Positions 7,128 through 15,563 of a stretch of 64,000 bases of DNA are shown in pieces (position 1 is the first letter of the stretch; the number at the start of each line of letters is the position of its first letter). The DNA is taken from the NCBI RefSeq assembly GCF_049562855.1, contig NZ_CP186925.1, positions 124,001-188,000 of the forward strand, in the 5' to 3' direction. The notes beneath the pieces were generated by a model. The model made no database searches, was not told the DNA's origin, and worked only from the letters and a program-made list of their open reading frames with translations. The position numbers and the translations under genes are program-made. This DNA comes from Ruminococcus_C callidus. GTDB taxonomy: Bacteria; Bacillota; Clostridia; Oscillospirales; Ruminococcaceae.

Positions 7128-7805
7128 TTACTTGCTGGACGGCATCACCTTTGCCAATGCCCCTGCCATACCGGACAGCGGCAAGGTCTGGAGCCAGATG
7201 CGTCCCGGACCGGTGACCTTGGTGTTGAACAGTCCCTCGCCGCCGAGCAGCATGTTGCCTACACCTTTGACCATTTCCACGTCAATCGTGCAGGTTGCTT
7301 CCATGGCAGCCAGATTGCCGGTGTCCACCATCATGGACTGCCCCGGAGCCAGGTCATATGCGACCATGCTGCCGTCTACTTCCAGAAACAGCATGCCGTT
7401 TCCGGAGAATTTCTGCATGATGAAGCCCTCGCCGCCGAAGAAGCCGCCTGCCAGCTTTTTCTGGAAGAACAGCTCGAAGTGAACACCGACTTCCGAAGCC
7501 AGAAAGGCAGACTTCTGTGCCACAATGGAACGCTCCGGAGAGATCTGCACCGGCATGATCTCTCCCGGCACTGCGGAAGCAAAGGCGATCATGCCCTGTC
7601 CGCCCTTGGCGGTGTAGTGGTTCTGGAACATGGATTCACCGGTGAACGCACGGCTGAACATCTTGCCCAGTCCGCCGCCCTTGGTCTGCATCTCCATGTT
7701 GGGGGTCATCCATGCCATAGCCCCTTTCTGGCATAAAACGGTTTCCTCCGGCTCTACGGTCAGAACGACCACCGGATAGGGCTGTCCCTGAATCTGATAC
7801 TGCAT
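7128..7805 (-). CDS. AIM24 family protein
   Basis: A 225-residue protein of the AIM24/TIGR00266 family, soluble beta-rich proteins of unknown biochemical role. It contains the family-style segments EPEETVLCQKGAMAWM, a glycine-rich GGGLGKMFSRAFTGESMF block at about residues 43-60, and repeated hydrophobic beta strands ending GPGRIWLQTLPLS. A clear AGGAGG ribosome site precedes the ATG. It lies 54 bp downstream of birA on the same strand with no terminator between, so co-transcription is likely, though no functional link is evident. Confidence 0.9.
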   Translation of the reverse strand: MQYQIQGQPYPVVVLTVEPEETVLCQKGAMAWMTPNMEMQTKGGGLGKMFSRAFTGESMFQNHYTAKGGQGMIAFASAVPGEIMPVQISPERSIVAQKSAFLASEVGVHFELFFQKKLAGGFFGGEGFIMQKFSGNGMLFLEVDGSMVAYDLAPGQSMMVDTGNLAAMEATCTIDVEMVKGVGNMLLGGEGLFNTKVTGPGRIWLQTLPLSGMAGALAKVMPSSK

Positions 7806-7859
7806 GTTGTAAATCCTCCTGTATATTTTTTAGGGCAAATGTATGAATGTATGCTCCAA

Positions 7860-8855
7860 TTATCCCTGTAATCCCTTTGCACCGATGTGCACTTCTCCGG
7901 CGTGGAGGGTTTCCACGTTGCCGAAGCTGTCCCGCACGACCAGACCGCAGTCGTCGGCAATTTCCAGTACAGCCACTTTTTTGACAGTACCGTCATCTTT
8001 TGTCAGTTCCACGGTCTTTCCGATGAGGCAGGAACGGCGGCGGTATTCCGCCAGAAACCGCCGCTGGGGCAGTTCCCGCAGCACCTGCTCCATTTCATAG
8101 AGCACAGTTGCCAGCAGCTGGGCACGGCAGACGTGAATGTCCGGACGGGCTTCTTCCAGCGAAGTGACCGTGTGCCGCAGTTCCTCCGGCATGGCAATGC
8201 TGGTGTTCCGGACGTTGATGCCGATGCCGATAATGGCATGTTCCAGCTTGCCGGATTCCAGACTGACACCGCCCTCGGTGAGAATGCCGCAGCATTTCTT
8301 TCCGTCCAGATAGAGATCGTTCACCCACTTGATCTGCATTTGCGTGCCGTATAAAGCGTCAATGGCTCTGGCGGCGGCGACAGCAGCACAGGCAGTCAGC
8401 AGCGGTGCGTCCTGTAGGGAAACCGCCTCGGACAGGATCATGGAAAAATACAGCCCCGAACCGGCAGGGGATACAAAAGTGCGTCCTTGTCTGCCTTTTC
8501 CGGCAGTCTGGCAGTTTGCCGCCACCACCGTGCCGTGTCTGGCATGATCCCGCACCAGCGTTTTGCAGGTGTTGTTGGTGGAGCCCAGTTCCGAATAGAC
8601 GTATAACGGGTGTCCCAGAATCCGGCTGTGCAGATACGGGCGGACGGATTCTTCTGTCAGCAGATCCACGCCCTGTGCCAGCCGGTAGCCGGTCTTTTTC
8701 TTGGCTTCAATGGGAAAGCCCTCGTCCTGTAACAGGCGGACGGCTTTCCAGACAGCGTTTCGGCTCACGCCCAGCTTTTGTGCCAGCGTTTCACCGGAGA
8801 GATATTGTCCGCTTGCTTCGGTCAGGCAGGCGGCAACGGCATCTTTTACTCGCAT
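7860..8855 (-). CDS. birA: Biotin-[acetyl-CoA carboxylase] ligase / biotin operon repressor
   Basis: Attaches biotin to the carrier protein of acetyl-CoA carboxylase through biotinyl-AMP. The N-terminal helix-turn-helix (about residues 15-60, LGVSRNAVWKAVRLLQDEGF) suggests it also represses biotin genes. The catalytic core has GKGRQGRTFVSPAGSGLYFS near residue 120 and KWVNDLYLDGKK near 180. The C-terminal SH3-like domain ends around residue 330. Length (331) is normal for the bifunctional form. A consensus promoter lies upstream at 8922-8950. Confidence 0.95.
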   Translation of the reverse strand: MRVKDAVAACLTEASGQYLSGETLAQKLGVSRNAVWKAVRLLQDEGFPIEAKKKTGYRLAQGVDLLTEESVRPYLHSRILGHPLYVYSELGSTNNTCKTLVRDHARHGTVVAANCQTAGKGRQGRTFVSPAGSGLYFSMILSEAVSLQDAPLLTACAAVAAARAIDALYGTQMQIKWVNDLYLDGKKCCGILTEGGVSLESGKLEHAIIGIGINVRNTSIAMPEELRHTVTSLEEARPDIHVCRAQLLATVLYEMEQVLRELPQRRFLAEYRRRSCLIGKTVELTKDDGTVKKVAVLEIADDCGLVVRDSFGNVETLHAGEVHIGAKGLQG

Positions 8856-8921
8856 GATGCATAATGCTCCTTTGTTTGTCTTTGCAAAAATTCATATTTT
8901 TCGCAGGCTTTCGATATTAGT

Positions 8922-8950
8922 ATTATAAACAATTTTCATGGTTTTGTCAA
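8922..8950 (-). promoter_or_regulatory. Promoter of birA
   Basis: Minus-strand TTGACA (8945-8950) and TATAAT (8922-8927) with a 17-bp spacer, about 70 bp before the birA start. Confidence 0.87.
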
Positions 8951-9005
8951 GGGAAAATTTACACGCAGATTTCGTGAAAAGCCGTCAGGCGACAGGCTGA
9001 CCGCC

Positions 9006-9042
9006 GCAAAAAACAGCCGTCCGGAATCCGAACGGCTGTTGC
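9006..9042 (-). terminator. Terminator after proS
   Basis: ACAGCCGT...ACGGCTGT stem with a T-run on the minus strand side, about 70 bp past the proS stop. Confidence 0.82.
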
Positions 9043-9048
9043 TGTTAT

Positions 9049-9081
9049 GACAATACCGTACAAAGATTGTGTGGTATTGCC
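9049..9081. repeat. Solo tip of the GGCAATACC palindromic repeat
   Basis: ACAATACCGTACAAAG pairs with the following GATTGTGTGGTATTGC. Only the two ends of the larger element at 20343 and 38174 are present. Confidence 0.75.
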
Positions 9082-9110
9082 TTATGTTTCTTGTAAATGC
9101 TTTCGCAGGA

Positions 9111-10571
9111 TCAATAAGCCTTGCCCCACAGCACCATGTGCTTTGCCGGCTTGCCGCAGCAGACACACTTGTCCGAGATGTGCTTCTGCTCCAGCGGAAT
9201 GCAGCGGGAACCTACGCCGGTAACTTCCTTGACCTTGTCCTCGCAGGCTTCGTCACCGCACCACATTGCTTCTACAAAACCGTCGCCCTTTTCTTCCAGA
9301 GCCTTGGTGATCTCGTCCATGGTCTGGCAGACATAGGTCTTGTTTGTCCGGTTTTCCAGTGCCTTCCGGAACATGCCCTGCGGCACTACGTTCTCCAGCA
9401 GGTCGCTGACGGTGTCGCACAGAGCCTCATAGTTCTCGTCCAGAGCGACCGTCTGCTTCTCGCCGTTGAAGCGGGTGGCAACGACACACTGTCCGGCTTC
9501 GATGTCCTTGGGGCCGATCTCGATCCGTACCGGAATGCCCTTCATCTCGTACTGGGCAAACTTCCAGCCCGGAGAGTTGTCGGAATCGTCCAGCTTTACG
9601 CGGATTCCCTTGGCAGCCAGAGCCTTGTACAGTTCTGCCGCCTTGTCCAGAACGCCTTCCTTGTGCTGGGCAATGGGCACGATAACTGCCTGTACCGGAG
9701 CCACAGCCGGCGGCAGTACCAGACCGCTGTCATCGCCGTGTGTCATGATGATCGCACCGATCAGACGGGTGGTCACGCCCCAGCTGGTCTGGTGCGGATA
9801 TGCCAGCTTGTTGTCCTTGCCGGCGAACTGAATGCCGAATGCCTTGGCGAAGCCGTCCCCGAAATAGTGGGAAGTACCTGCCTGCAATGCCTTGCCGTCG
9901 TGCATCAGAGCCTCGATCGCATAGGTAGAAACTGCACCGGCGAACTTGTCGCTTTCGGTTTTCCTGCCCTTGACTACCGGCATTGCCAGACACTTTTCGC
10001 AGAAGTCGGTGTATACGTTCAGCATACGCTCGGTTTCTTCAATTGCCTCCTCTGCGGTGGCGTGAATGGTGTGGCCTTCCTGCCACAGGAACTCACGGGA
10101 ACGCAGGAACGGACGGGTAGTCTTTTCCCAGCGTACCACGCTGACCCACTGGTTGTACAGCTTCGGCAGGTCGCGGTAGCTGTGTACAATGTCCTTATAG
10201 TGATCGCAGAACAGGGTTTCCGAAGTCGGACGGACGCAAAGCCGTTCCTCCAGCTTTTCGCTGCCGCCGTAGGTGACCCATGCCACTTCCGGAGCGAAGC
10301 CCTCTACATGATCCTTTTCCTTTTCCAGCAGGCTCTCCGGAATGAACATGGGCATGTTGACATTCACGTGACCAGTCGCCTTGAACATGCCGTCCAGAAT
10401 CCGCTGTATATTCTCCCAGATCGCATAGCCGTAGGGACGAATGACCATACAGCCCTTTACGCTGGTATAAGATACGAGTTCTGCCTTTTTGCAGATGTCG
10501 GTGTACCACTGTGCAAAATCCACGTCCATTGCCGTGATCTCTTCCACCATTTTCTGATTCTTTTTTGCCAT
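9111..10571 (-). CDS. proS: Prolyl-tRNA synthetase, archaeal/eukaryotic-like short type
   Basis: Charges tRNA-Pro with proline. The 486-residue protein lacks the bacterial editing insertion and follows the archaeal-type layout. The class II catalytic core has RPTSETLF and motif 2 RPFLRSREFLWQEGHT. An anticodon-binding domain follows from about residue 290. A Cys-rich C-terminal part (CGDEAC...CVCCGK) suggests a metal site. The ATG at 10571 follows a strong AGGAGG site; the longer open frame to 10748 runs into a repeat. A consensus-like promoter lies at 10623-10651. Confidence 0.95.
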   Translation of the reverse strand: MAKKNQKMVEEITAMDVDFAQWYTDICKKAELVSYTSVKGCMVIRPYGYAIWENIQRILDGMFKATGHVNVNMPMFIPESLLEKEKDHVEGFAPEVAWVTYGGSEKLEERLCVRPTSETLFCDHYKDIVHSYRDLPKLYNQWVSVVRWEKTTRPFLRSREFLWQEGHTIHATAEEAIEETERMLNVYTDFCEKCLAMPVVKGRKTESDKFAGAVSTYAIEALMHDGKALQAGTSHYFGDGFAKAFGIQFAGKDNKLAYPHQTSWGVTTRLIGAIIMTHGDDSGLVLPPAVAPVQAVIVPIAQHKEGVLDKAAELYKALAAKGIRVKLDDSDNSPGWKFAQYEMKGIPVRIEIGPKDIEAGQCVVATRFNGEKQTVALDENYEALCDTVSDLLENVVPQGMFRKALENRTNKTYVCQTMDEITKALEEKGDGFVEAMWCGDEACEDKVKEVTGVGSRCIPLEQKHISDKCVCCGKPAKHMVLWGKAY

Positions 10572-10622
10572 AGTATCCTCCTGTGGTTGTTTCCGGTGCA
10601 GCCGCACCGTCAGTCTGTTTTC

Positions 10623-10651
10623 AGTATAGCATATTTTTTGCGGAATTGCAA
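10623..10651 (-). promoter_or_regulatory. Promoter of proS
   Basis: Minus-strand TTGCAA (10646-10651) and TATACT (10623-10628) with a 17-bp spacer, about 50 bp before the start codon. Confidence 0.82.
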
Positions 10652-10671
10652 GGGGATTCTTGGATTTGTAA

Positions 10672-10844
10672 GGAAACACTGCATAAAGCTTGTGCGTAAG
10701 ATGCGTAGTCAGATTTTTCGGCAGATTGCCTAGAAATTCCGCAGGCATACTTGATGTATGGCAAGGGATTTCTGGGCAATATGATGGAAAATCTGCAAGC
10801 AGATTGCGTGCAAAGCCGTCAGGCGGGCTTTATGCAGTGTTTCC
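10672..10844. repeat. GGAAACACTG palindromic element, 173 bp
   Basis: Ends are inverted repeats GGAAACACTGCATAAAGC / GCTTTATGCAGTGTTTCC. The interior is itself an imperfect palindrome, so the whole can fold into one long hairpin. A near-identical copy is at 46452-46623 and a shortened copy at 58680-58797. It contains no gene; it looks like a miniature, non-autonomous mobile element. Confidence 0.85.
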
Positions 10845-10901
10845 ATAAGGCAAATCCTCGCCGTCAGGCAGACTGATGCGGTGCCGCCATAATATTCCCT
10901 A

Positions 10902-10930
10902 TTGATTTCTCCGCGGTTTTCCTGTATAAT
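10902..10930 (+). promoter_or_regulatory. Promoter of the sortase operon
   Basis: TTGATT (10902-10907), 17-bp spacer, TATAAT (10925-10930), about 45 bp before the ATG at 10975. Confidence 0.8.
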
Positions 10931-10974
10931 AAGAATCAAAAGACAATCCCCCATTTTCAAGAAAGGACAAGCAT

Positions 10975-11772
10975 ATGAAACAGACTACGAAAAAACTTGC
11001 CGGACTGGCTTGCGGACTGGCTCTGGTGCTGGGCTGCGGTGCAGGAACGCTGACGGCTTCGGCGACCTCTGTGGGTGATGTCATTGCCCACGCCTATGCT
11101 GTAGGGCTGCCGGAGTCGGACATTCAGGCATGTATCGCCCAGTACAGCGGCAGAGAGTACACCTCCGAACAGTGCGATCAGGCGATCGCCGCATTGGACA
11201 ACTGGGCAAAAGAGCGAGATGACAAGATCAACGAGGAGATCAATAAGGGCACCACAACGGCTGCTCCGGAAGAAAACCGCACCACGGAAACCACGGCAGC
11301 AACTGCCGCAGCGGCTGCCGGCAAAACTGCACAGACCACTGCTCCTGCCAAGAAAGATTTCCTGAACATGACGCTGAACGAAAAGGTGGAGTACATCAAC
11401 AGCCTGCCTGCCGACCAGCGGAATGATTTTGTACAGAACATGAGCAACGAGGAGCGAAACAGCTTCCTCAAGCAGATGAAAACCAGCGACCAGCTGGACG
11501 TGATCTCCGCCATGACAGACGTGGGAAAGGCGTTCGGCGTGAACTTCTCTGTGGACAGCGTTTCCGATGATGCCATTTCTGTCAGCATTCACGACGAAAA
11601 CGGCAACCTGGTAGGCGTTTCCACCTACGGCAACACCGTGGAAGCTACCGGAATTCCCTACACCGTACCGGTACTGATCGGCGGTGGTGCGATCCTGCTG
11701 GCATCTGCCGGACTGGGAGCCTTACTGCTCCGCAGCCGCCGCACTGCCGGACAGGCAGGAGGAACGCTATGA
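10975..11772 (+). CDS. Secreted, membrane-anchored protein of unknown function
   Basis: A 265-residue protein with a clear signal peptide (residues 1-32, MKQTTKKLAGLACGLALVLG, cleavage near TASA). An alpha-helical charged domain follows (about 33-88), then a Thr/Ala-rich spacer (about 89-123). A second folded region (about 125-215) and a C-terminal hydrophobic helix (about 222-248) followed by RSRR complete it. The C-terminus resembles a cell-wall sorting tail, but no LPXTG-like motif is obvious before the helix. The stop overlaps the start of the sortase gene by 4 bp, so it is the likely partner or substrate of that sortase. No family recognised. Confidence 0.8.
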   Translation: MKQTTKKLAGLACGLALVLGCGAGTLTASATSVGDVIAHAYAVGLPESDIQACIAQYSGREYTSEQCDQAIAALDNWAKERDDKINEEINKGTTTAAPEENRTTETTAATAAAAAGKTAQTTAPAKKDFLNMTLNEKVEYINSLPADQRNDFVQNMSNEERNSFLKQMKTSDQLDVISAMTDVGKAFGVNFSVDSVSDDAISVSIHDENGNLVGVSTYGNTVEATGIPYTVPVLIGGGAILLASAGLGALLLRSRRTAGQAGGTL

Positions 11773-12473
11773 AAAAGAAAACGGATTCCACCATTTCTCT
11801 GCCTGTATGGGCACAGCTTCTGCTGCCGGTTCTGGTGACAGTGCTCTGTGCCGGCATTGTGCTGCTGTGCAGTATCCGCCCCTATGAACAGGCAAAAACC
11901 TATCTCAAAGTGGCTTTCATGGCAGGCAGCACCTCTGCTGCCGGAGAGAGCACCAACGGGCTGAACATTGTCCAGACGGACATTGACACCGACTACACCG
12001 GCAAGACGGATTCCGAGGGTACGCCTGCCGCAGTGGCTTACGGCAGCCAGTGTGCTGTGCTGGAAGCGAAATCCATCGGGCTGTACGTTCCCGTCTACTA
12101 CGGCGGCGGCTCGGAACTGCTGGAGCAGGGAGCGTGTCTGACCACCGCTTCGGCTCTGCTGGGGGCGTCGGGAAACTCCGTCATCAGCGGACACGTGAAC
12201 ACCTTTTTCCACGACCTGTCCCAGCTGCAAGTGGGTGACACGGTGACCGCCTATACCACCTACGGCAAATTCACCTATGAAGTCACGGAGCAGATCCAGT
12301 TTGAATCTACCAGCAAGTCCTATCTGAAGCAGACAGACGACGATCGTCTGACACTGTACACCTGTGAGATGCAGCTTCTCGGCTCGTCCTCGAAACGGGT
12401 GGGCGTGATCTGCAAGCTGACGGATAAAGCATTCTACACCGACACCGAAGCCGGAAAAGGAGGTACCCAATGA
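11769..12473 (+). CDS. Sortase (class D-like transpeptidase)
   Basis: Membrane-anchored transpeptidase expected to cleave a sorting signal and attach proteins to the cell envelope. The 234-residue protein has one N-terminal transmembrane segment (about residues 14-36) and the catalytic triad H142 (SGHVNTFF), C199 (TLYTCE) and R210 (SSKRVGV). It begins within the stop of the preceding secreted protein (ATGA overlap) and overlaps the next gene in the same way, so all three are one translationally coupled operon. Class is assigned from length and the TLxTC context and is tentative. Confidence 0.9.
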   Translation: MKKKTDSTISLPVWAQLLLPVLVTVLCAGIVLLCSIRPYEQAKTYLKVAFMAGSTSAAGESTNGLNIVQTDIDTDYTGKTDSEGTPAAVAYGSQCAVLEAKSIGLYVPVYYGGGSELLEQGACLTTASALLGASGNSVISGHVNTFFHDLSQLQVGDTVTAYTTYGKFTYEVTEQIQFESTSKSYLKQTDDDRLTLYTCEMQLLGSSSKRVGVICKLTDKAFYTDTEAGKGGTQ

Positions 12474-13327
12474 AAACTGAAACCACTTCCGGCGGCATGG
12501 GCAAGCTGATACTGCGGCTGATCCTGTCGATCCTGCTGGTATTTTCCCTGCTGGGAACGGTCGGCTGTGCCGTGGGCATTTCCGTCCTGCACAGTCCGTC
12601 CCAGCTGATTGCCCAGATGCACAAGCAAAACGCGGGGCAAAAGGTCTACGACAGTTTACAGACCCGCTTCACCACCGACTACAACACTACTGCCGTTCCT
12701 GCGAATGTCTACATGGACGCGATCTCTGTGGACTGGCTGGAGCAGTGCATGGAGCAGAAGCTGACGGCTCTCTACGGAGCGGACAGCGATCTCCTTGATT
12801 TTTCAGCACTGGAGAGCAGCATCACGGATTACTTTGAGAAATATGCAGAAGAAAACCACTACGTCAAGGACGATACCTACAATGAGAAGTTGCAGGAAAC
12901 CATTGACAACGGGGAAAAGATCATCTCTGATGCCACAGACCTGCTGCGGAAGGACACGCTCCAGAAGGCTGGCTATCTGTCCAAGCTGGAAAAGCTGCGG
13001 ACGCTGACTTTTGCGGGTGCAGGCGTTTGCGGTGTGCTGACGGTACTGCTGCTGGTGCTGCTGCGGAACAGCTACTGGATCGGCACGGGCTGCTTCGGAG
13101 CAGGGGCACTGCTGACTGTCGGAGCCGGTGTAGTTTTCGGCACAGGCGTGATTCACCGGTTCGTGCTGAAAGAGGCGGCTGTTTACGCAGTAGTCACCGG
13201 TACGATGACTGCCCTCACCACGGCAGTGCTGGTGGCGGGCATCGTGCTGTTGGCAATAGGCGTTGTATTATTAGTGCGGCTAGTGCGGCGAGTCGCCGCT
13301 GACCCTACGCCCCAATTTCAACTGTGA
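12470..13327 (+). CDS. Integral membrane protein of the sortase operon
   Basis: A 285-residue protein of unknown family. It has an N-terminal transmembrane segment (about residues 12-38), an extracytoplasmic helical domain (about 40-178), and then three more hydrophobic segments (about 183-204, 207-228 and 238-268). The last 13 residues or so (RVAADPTPQFQL) are encoded by a repeat element shared with 6919 and 21302, so the natural C-terminus has probably been extended or replaced. It overlaps the sortase gene by 4 bp. Confidence 0.78.
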   Translation: MKTETTSGGMGKLILRLILSILLVFSLLGTVGCAVGISVLHSPSQLIAQMHKQNAGQKVYDSLQTRFTTDYNTTAVPANVYMDAISVDWLEQCMEQKLTALYGADSDLLDFSALESSITDYFEKYAEENHYVKDDTYNEKLQETIDNGEKIISDATDLLRKDTLQKAGYLSKLEKLRTLTFAGAGVCGVLTVLLLVLLRNSYWIGTGCFGAGALLTVGAGVVFGTGVIHRFVLKEAAVYAVVTGTMTALTTAVLVAGIVLLAIGVVLLVRLVRRVAADPTPQFQL

Positions 13328-13386
13328 AAAGGGTAGTGTTACGGCGGCGGCAGCCGCCTGTATGCCCCGCCGGGGGAGTTTTGTTG
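13285..13386 (+). repeat. GCGGCGAGTCGCCGC-type repeat, forming the end of a gene
   Basis: Begins with a GCGGCGAGTCGCCGC palindrome, continues TGACCCTACGCCCCAATTTC, and ends in the CCCCGCCGGGGG hairpin. Copies at 21302-21406 and, inverted, 6919-7026. The stop codon of the membrane-protein gene lies inside it. Confidence 0.85.
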
Positions 13387-13408
13387 ACGAAAATTCACAA
13401 GGCAAAAA

Positions 13409-13458
13409 AGCCTCCCCTGAAAGGGGAGGGGGACCGCCGTTAGGCGGTGGAGGGGTTT
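13409..13458. repeat. CCTCCCC palindromic repeat, short copy
   Basis: CCTCCCCTGAAAGGGGAGGG followed by ACCGCCGTTAGGCGGTGGAGGGGTT: two hairpins, the second with a different arm from the usual ACCAGCGAAGCTGGT. Confidence 0.8.
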
Positions 13459-13467
13459 CTACACAAT

Positions 13468-13597
13468 AGCCTCCCTTGAAAAGGCACCCGAAGGGCAGAC
13501 GGAGGGATTTCTTCTGTGAAACCTGAAACAGAAGTAAAAGATTCCACAGAACCCCTCCACCAGCTCCGCTGGTCCCCCTCCCCTTTCAGGGGAGGCT
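13468..13597. repeat. CCTCCCC repeat, long copy
   Basis: Carries an internal segment TGAAACCTGAAACAGAAGTA that recurs about 160 bp on, then ends with CCACCAGCTCCGCTGGT and CCCTCCCCTTTCAGGGGAGG. Confidence 0.8.
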
Positions 13598-13609
13598 CAT
13601 TTGTATCTA

Positions 13610-13739
13610 GGCTCCCTTGAAAAGGCACCCGAAGGGCATGCCTTGTGCTGAACTGACAGCCGCAGGCTGACTGAGGGATTCTTCTGTGAAACCTGAAACA
13701 GAAGTAAAAGATTCCACAGAATCCCTCCACCACACCTCT
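13610..13739. repeat. CCTCCCC repeat, second long copy
   Basis: Starts GGCTCCCTTGAAAAGGCACC, shares the TGAAACCTGAAACAGAAGTA block with the previous copy and ends ATCCCTCCACCACACC. No coding sequence is seen from 13328 to 13788. Confidence 0.75.
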
Positions 13740-13752
13740 CATTCCACAACAA

Positions 13753-13787
13753 CAAAAGCCGTACCCGAAAAGGTACGGCTTTTTTAT
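13753..13787. terminator. Bidirectional terminator after the YpsA-like gene
   Basis: AAAAGCCGTACC pairs with GGTACGGCTTTT around a 6-nt loop, with A/T tracts on both sides. It ends the minus-strand activase operon. Confidence 0.9.
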
Positions 13788-13788
13788 T

Positions 13789-14268
13789 CTATTTCACCAG
13801 ATTGATGACCGGTATGCCTTTTTGTTTTGCCATACGCACAGTCTGAGCCGTGCCGCTTCTGCCGGCGGGGTCGCTGCAATAGCAGATACAGCAGTCCGCC
13901 AGTTCCACCAGCCGCTGGTTCCGCAGCCGCATGCAGCTTTTCGTGTATTCCTCCGACACGAATTCGCAGGAATCCGCTTCCCGAAAAATGCAGTCATAGG
14001 CTGCCTTTTGTGCCTCTGTCCAGCGTGCCGTCTGCTCCCCGCGGGAACAGGGCAGCACCAGATGCAGGGCAATACAGGGATACTCCTCCCGCAGATCCAG
14101 CACCGTCTGTGCACAATAGGTATCCCACCCCAGTGCACCGCCGGCGTAAAAGTCCACAAAGCCCTGCGGAATGGCAGTTTCCAGCACCCGCCGCAGCTCT
14201 TTCAGCAGTGCCGGCAGCTCTGTCCTGACAATATGCCGGTGACCGGTAAAACAAATGGAACGCACCAT
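13789..14268 (-). CDS. YpsA-like SLOG-domain protein (DUF1273 family)
   Basis: A 159-residue single-domain protein that resembles YpsA/DUF1273, a Rossmann-like fold related to DprA and to nucleotide-binding SLOG domains. Seen: CFTGHRH near the N-terminus, the GGALGWD loop at about residues 43-49, and a late CCICYCSD...SGTAQTVRMA segment that fits the nucleotide-binding site. Role unknown; a nucleotide ligand is suggested by the fold. Its start overlaps the stop of the upstream gene (TAATG), so it belongs to the activase operon. Confidence 0.85.
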   Translation of the reverse strand: MVRSICFTGHRHIVRTELPALLKELRRVLETAIPQGFVDFYAGGALGWDTYCAQTVLDLREEYPCIALHLVLPCSRGEQTARWTEAQKAAYDCIFREADSCEFVSEEYTKSCMRLRNQRLVELADCCICYCSDPAGRSGTAQTVRMAKQKGIPVINLVK

Positions 14269-15506
14269 TACACCTGATTCTCCTGCTCCATTTTGGTGTT
14301 CGCCAGCATCAGCTTGATGCGGTTCTCCTGATTGACGCGGGTCGCACCGGGGTCGTAGTCGATCGCCACAATGTTGGCATTGGGATAGGCGTTCTTAATG
14401 GTTCTCGCCATGCCCTTTGCCACGATATGGTTGGGCAGACAGCCAAAGGGCTGGGTGCAGATGATGTTCTCCGTGCCGGTTTCCGCCAGCACTGCCATTT
14501 CTGCCGTAATCATCCAGCCCTCGCCCATGGAAACGCCCTGACTGATGTACTTATCCGCAGCACGGCGGAGGTCTTCGAAGTCGTGGGGCGGGGTGAATTC
14601 GCCCTGCTTCTGGATCGCCTTGATCATCTGCACCTGCTTGCTGTGGAGGAACTTATACCCCAGCCCGAATGCCAGCGTCTTGAAGTTCTTGTAGTCGTAC
14701 AGGTGGCTGTTGGTTTCGCTGTTGGCGGCACAGTAGAGGATAAATTCCAGCAGGGTGGGAACCACCGGCTCACAGCCCTCGGAAATGAGGAAGTCCTCCA
14801 GATGATTGTTCGCCAGCGGCGAATACTTGACGTAGATCTCGCCGATAATGCCCACCCTGATCTTGGGCTTTTTGCTGCGGGGGATCGCCGCGAAGTCCTT
14901 GAGGATCTGGGTGTAGATCTTTTCCGCAGAGAGGAACTTGTTGCTCTCGAACAGCTTGGGCAGCTTCTCCTGCCATGCGTCCAGCACCTGCTGGGACTCG
15001 CCCTCGTTCAGTTCATAGGGGCGGCACTGGTTGTACAGGGTCATCAGCAGATCCGCATAGAGGACAGCGTAGACCATTTTGAGGCACAGTGCCGGTGTCA
15101 GTTCCAGACTACAGTCCTTTTCCAGTCCGGCAAAGTTCAGGGAGAGCACCGGCACCTGCGGGAACTGTTCCGCCATGCACTTCCGCAGCAGGTGAATATA
15201 GTTGGACGCACGGCAGCCGCCGCCGGTCTGGGTGATCAGCAGGGCGGTGTGATCGACATCATACTTGCCGCTTTTCAGGGCTTCCATGAACTGTCCCACG
15301 ACCAGCAGGGCAGGGTAACAGGTGTCGTTGTGGACGTTTTTCAGACCTTCCTCCACCACGGTGCGGGAGGTGGATTCCAGCAGCACTACATGATACCCGA
15401 ACTGTTCCAGAATGCGGATGAGCAGGTGGAAGTGAATGGGGAGCATATTGGGTGCAAGAATGGTATAGGTCTTTTTCATTTCCGGTGTAAACTTTGCGTA
15501 TGCCAT
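14268..15506 (-). CDS. 2-hydroxyacyl-CoA dehydratase-like protein
   Basis: A 412-residue protein resembling the dehydratase subunit family (HgdB/HgdA-like) that accompanies ATP-dependent activases. Seen: a central KIRVGIIGEIYVKYSP segment at about residue 213 and GWMITAEMAVLAETG with the later TQPFGCLPNHIVAKGM at about residues 358-375. Conserved cysteines in NDTCYPALL, GGCRASNY and FGCLP could hold an iron-sulfur cluster. It follows the activase gene by 57 bp with a strong AGGAGG site and overlaps the YpsA-like gene. Substrate unknown. Confidence 0.82.
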   Translation of the reverse strand: MAYAKFTPEMKKTYTILAPNMLPIHFHLLIRILEQFGYHVVLLESTSRTVVEEGLKNVHNDTCYPALLVVGQFMEALKSGKYDVDHTALLITQTGGGCRASNYIHLLRKCMAEQFPQVPVLSLNFAGLEKDCSLELTPALCLKMVYAVLYADLLMTLYNQCRPYELNEGESQQVLDAWQEKLPKLFESNKFLSAEKIYTQILKDFAAIPRSKKPKIRVGIIGEIYVKYSPLANNHLEDFLISEGCEPVVPTLLEFILYCAANSETNSHLYDYKNFKTLAFGLGYKFLHSKQVQMIKAIQKQGEFTPPHDFEDLRRAADKYISQGVSMGEGWMITAEMAVLAETGTENIICTQPFGCLPNHIVAKGMARTIKNAYPNANIVAIDYDPGATRVNQENRIKLMLANTKMEQENQV

Positions 15507-15563
15507 ATGTATGGTTACCTCCTTGGAATGCTCGGGTTGCGGTGGGTGTCTGAGGAAAAGATC

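Noticed and set aside
9069..10733. 554-residue plus-strand open frame
   Set aside because: Opposite proS; composition (Cys/His/Gln-rich) is that of a reverse-strand shadow.
13328..13788. Possible CRISPR array from the clustered repeats
   Set aside because: Repeat units differ in length and content, are adjacent to palindromes rather than regular spacers, and no cas gene is present.
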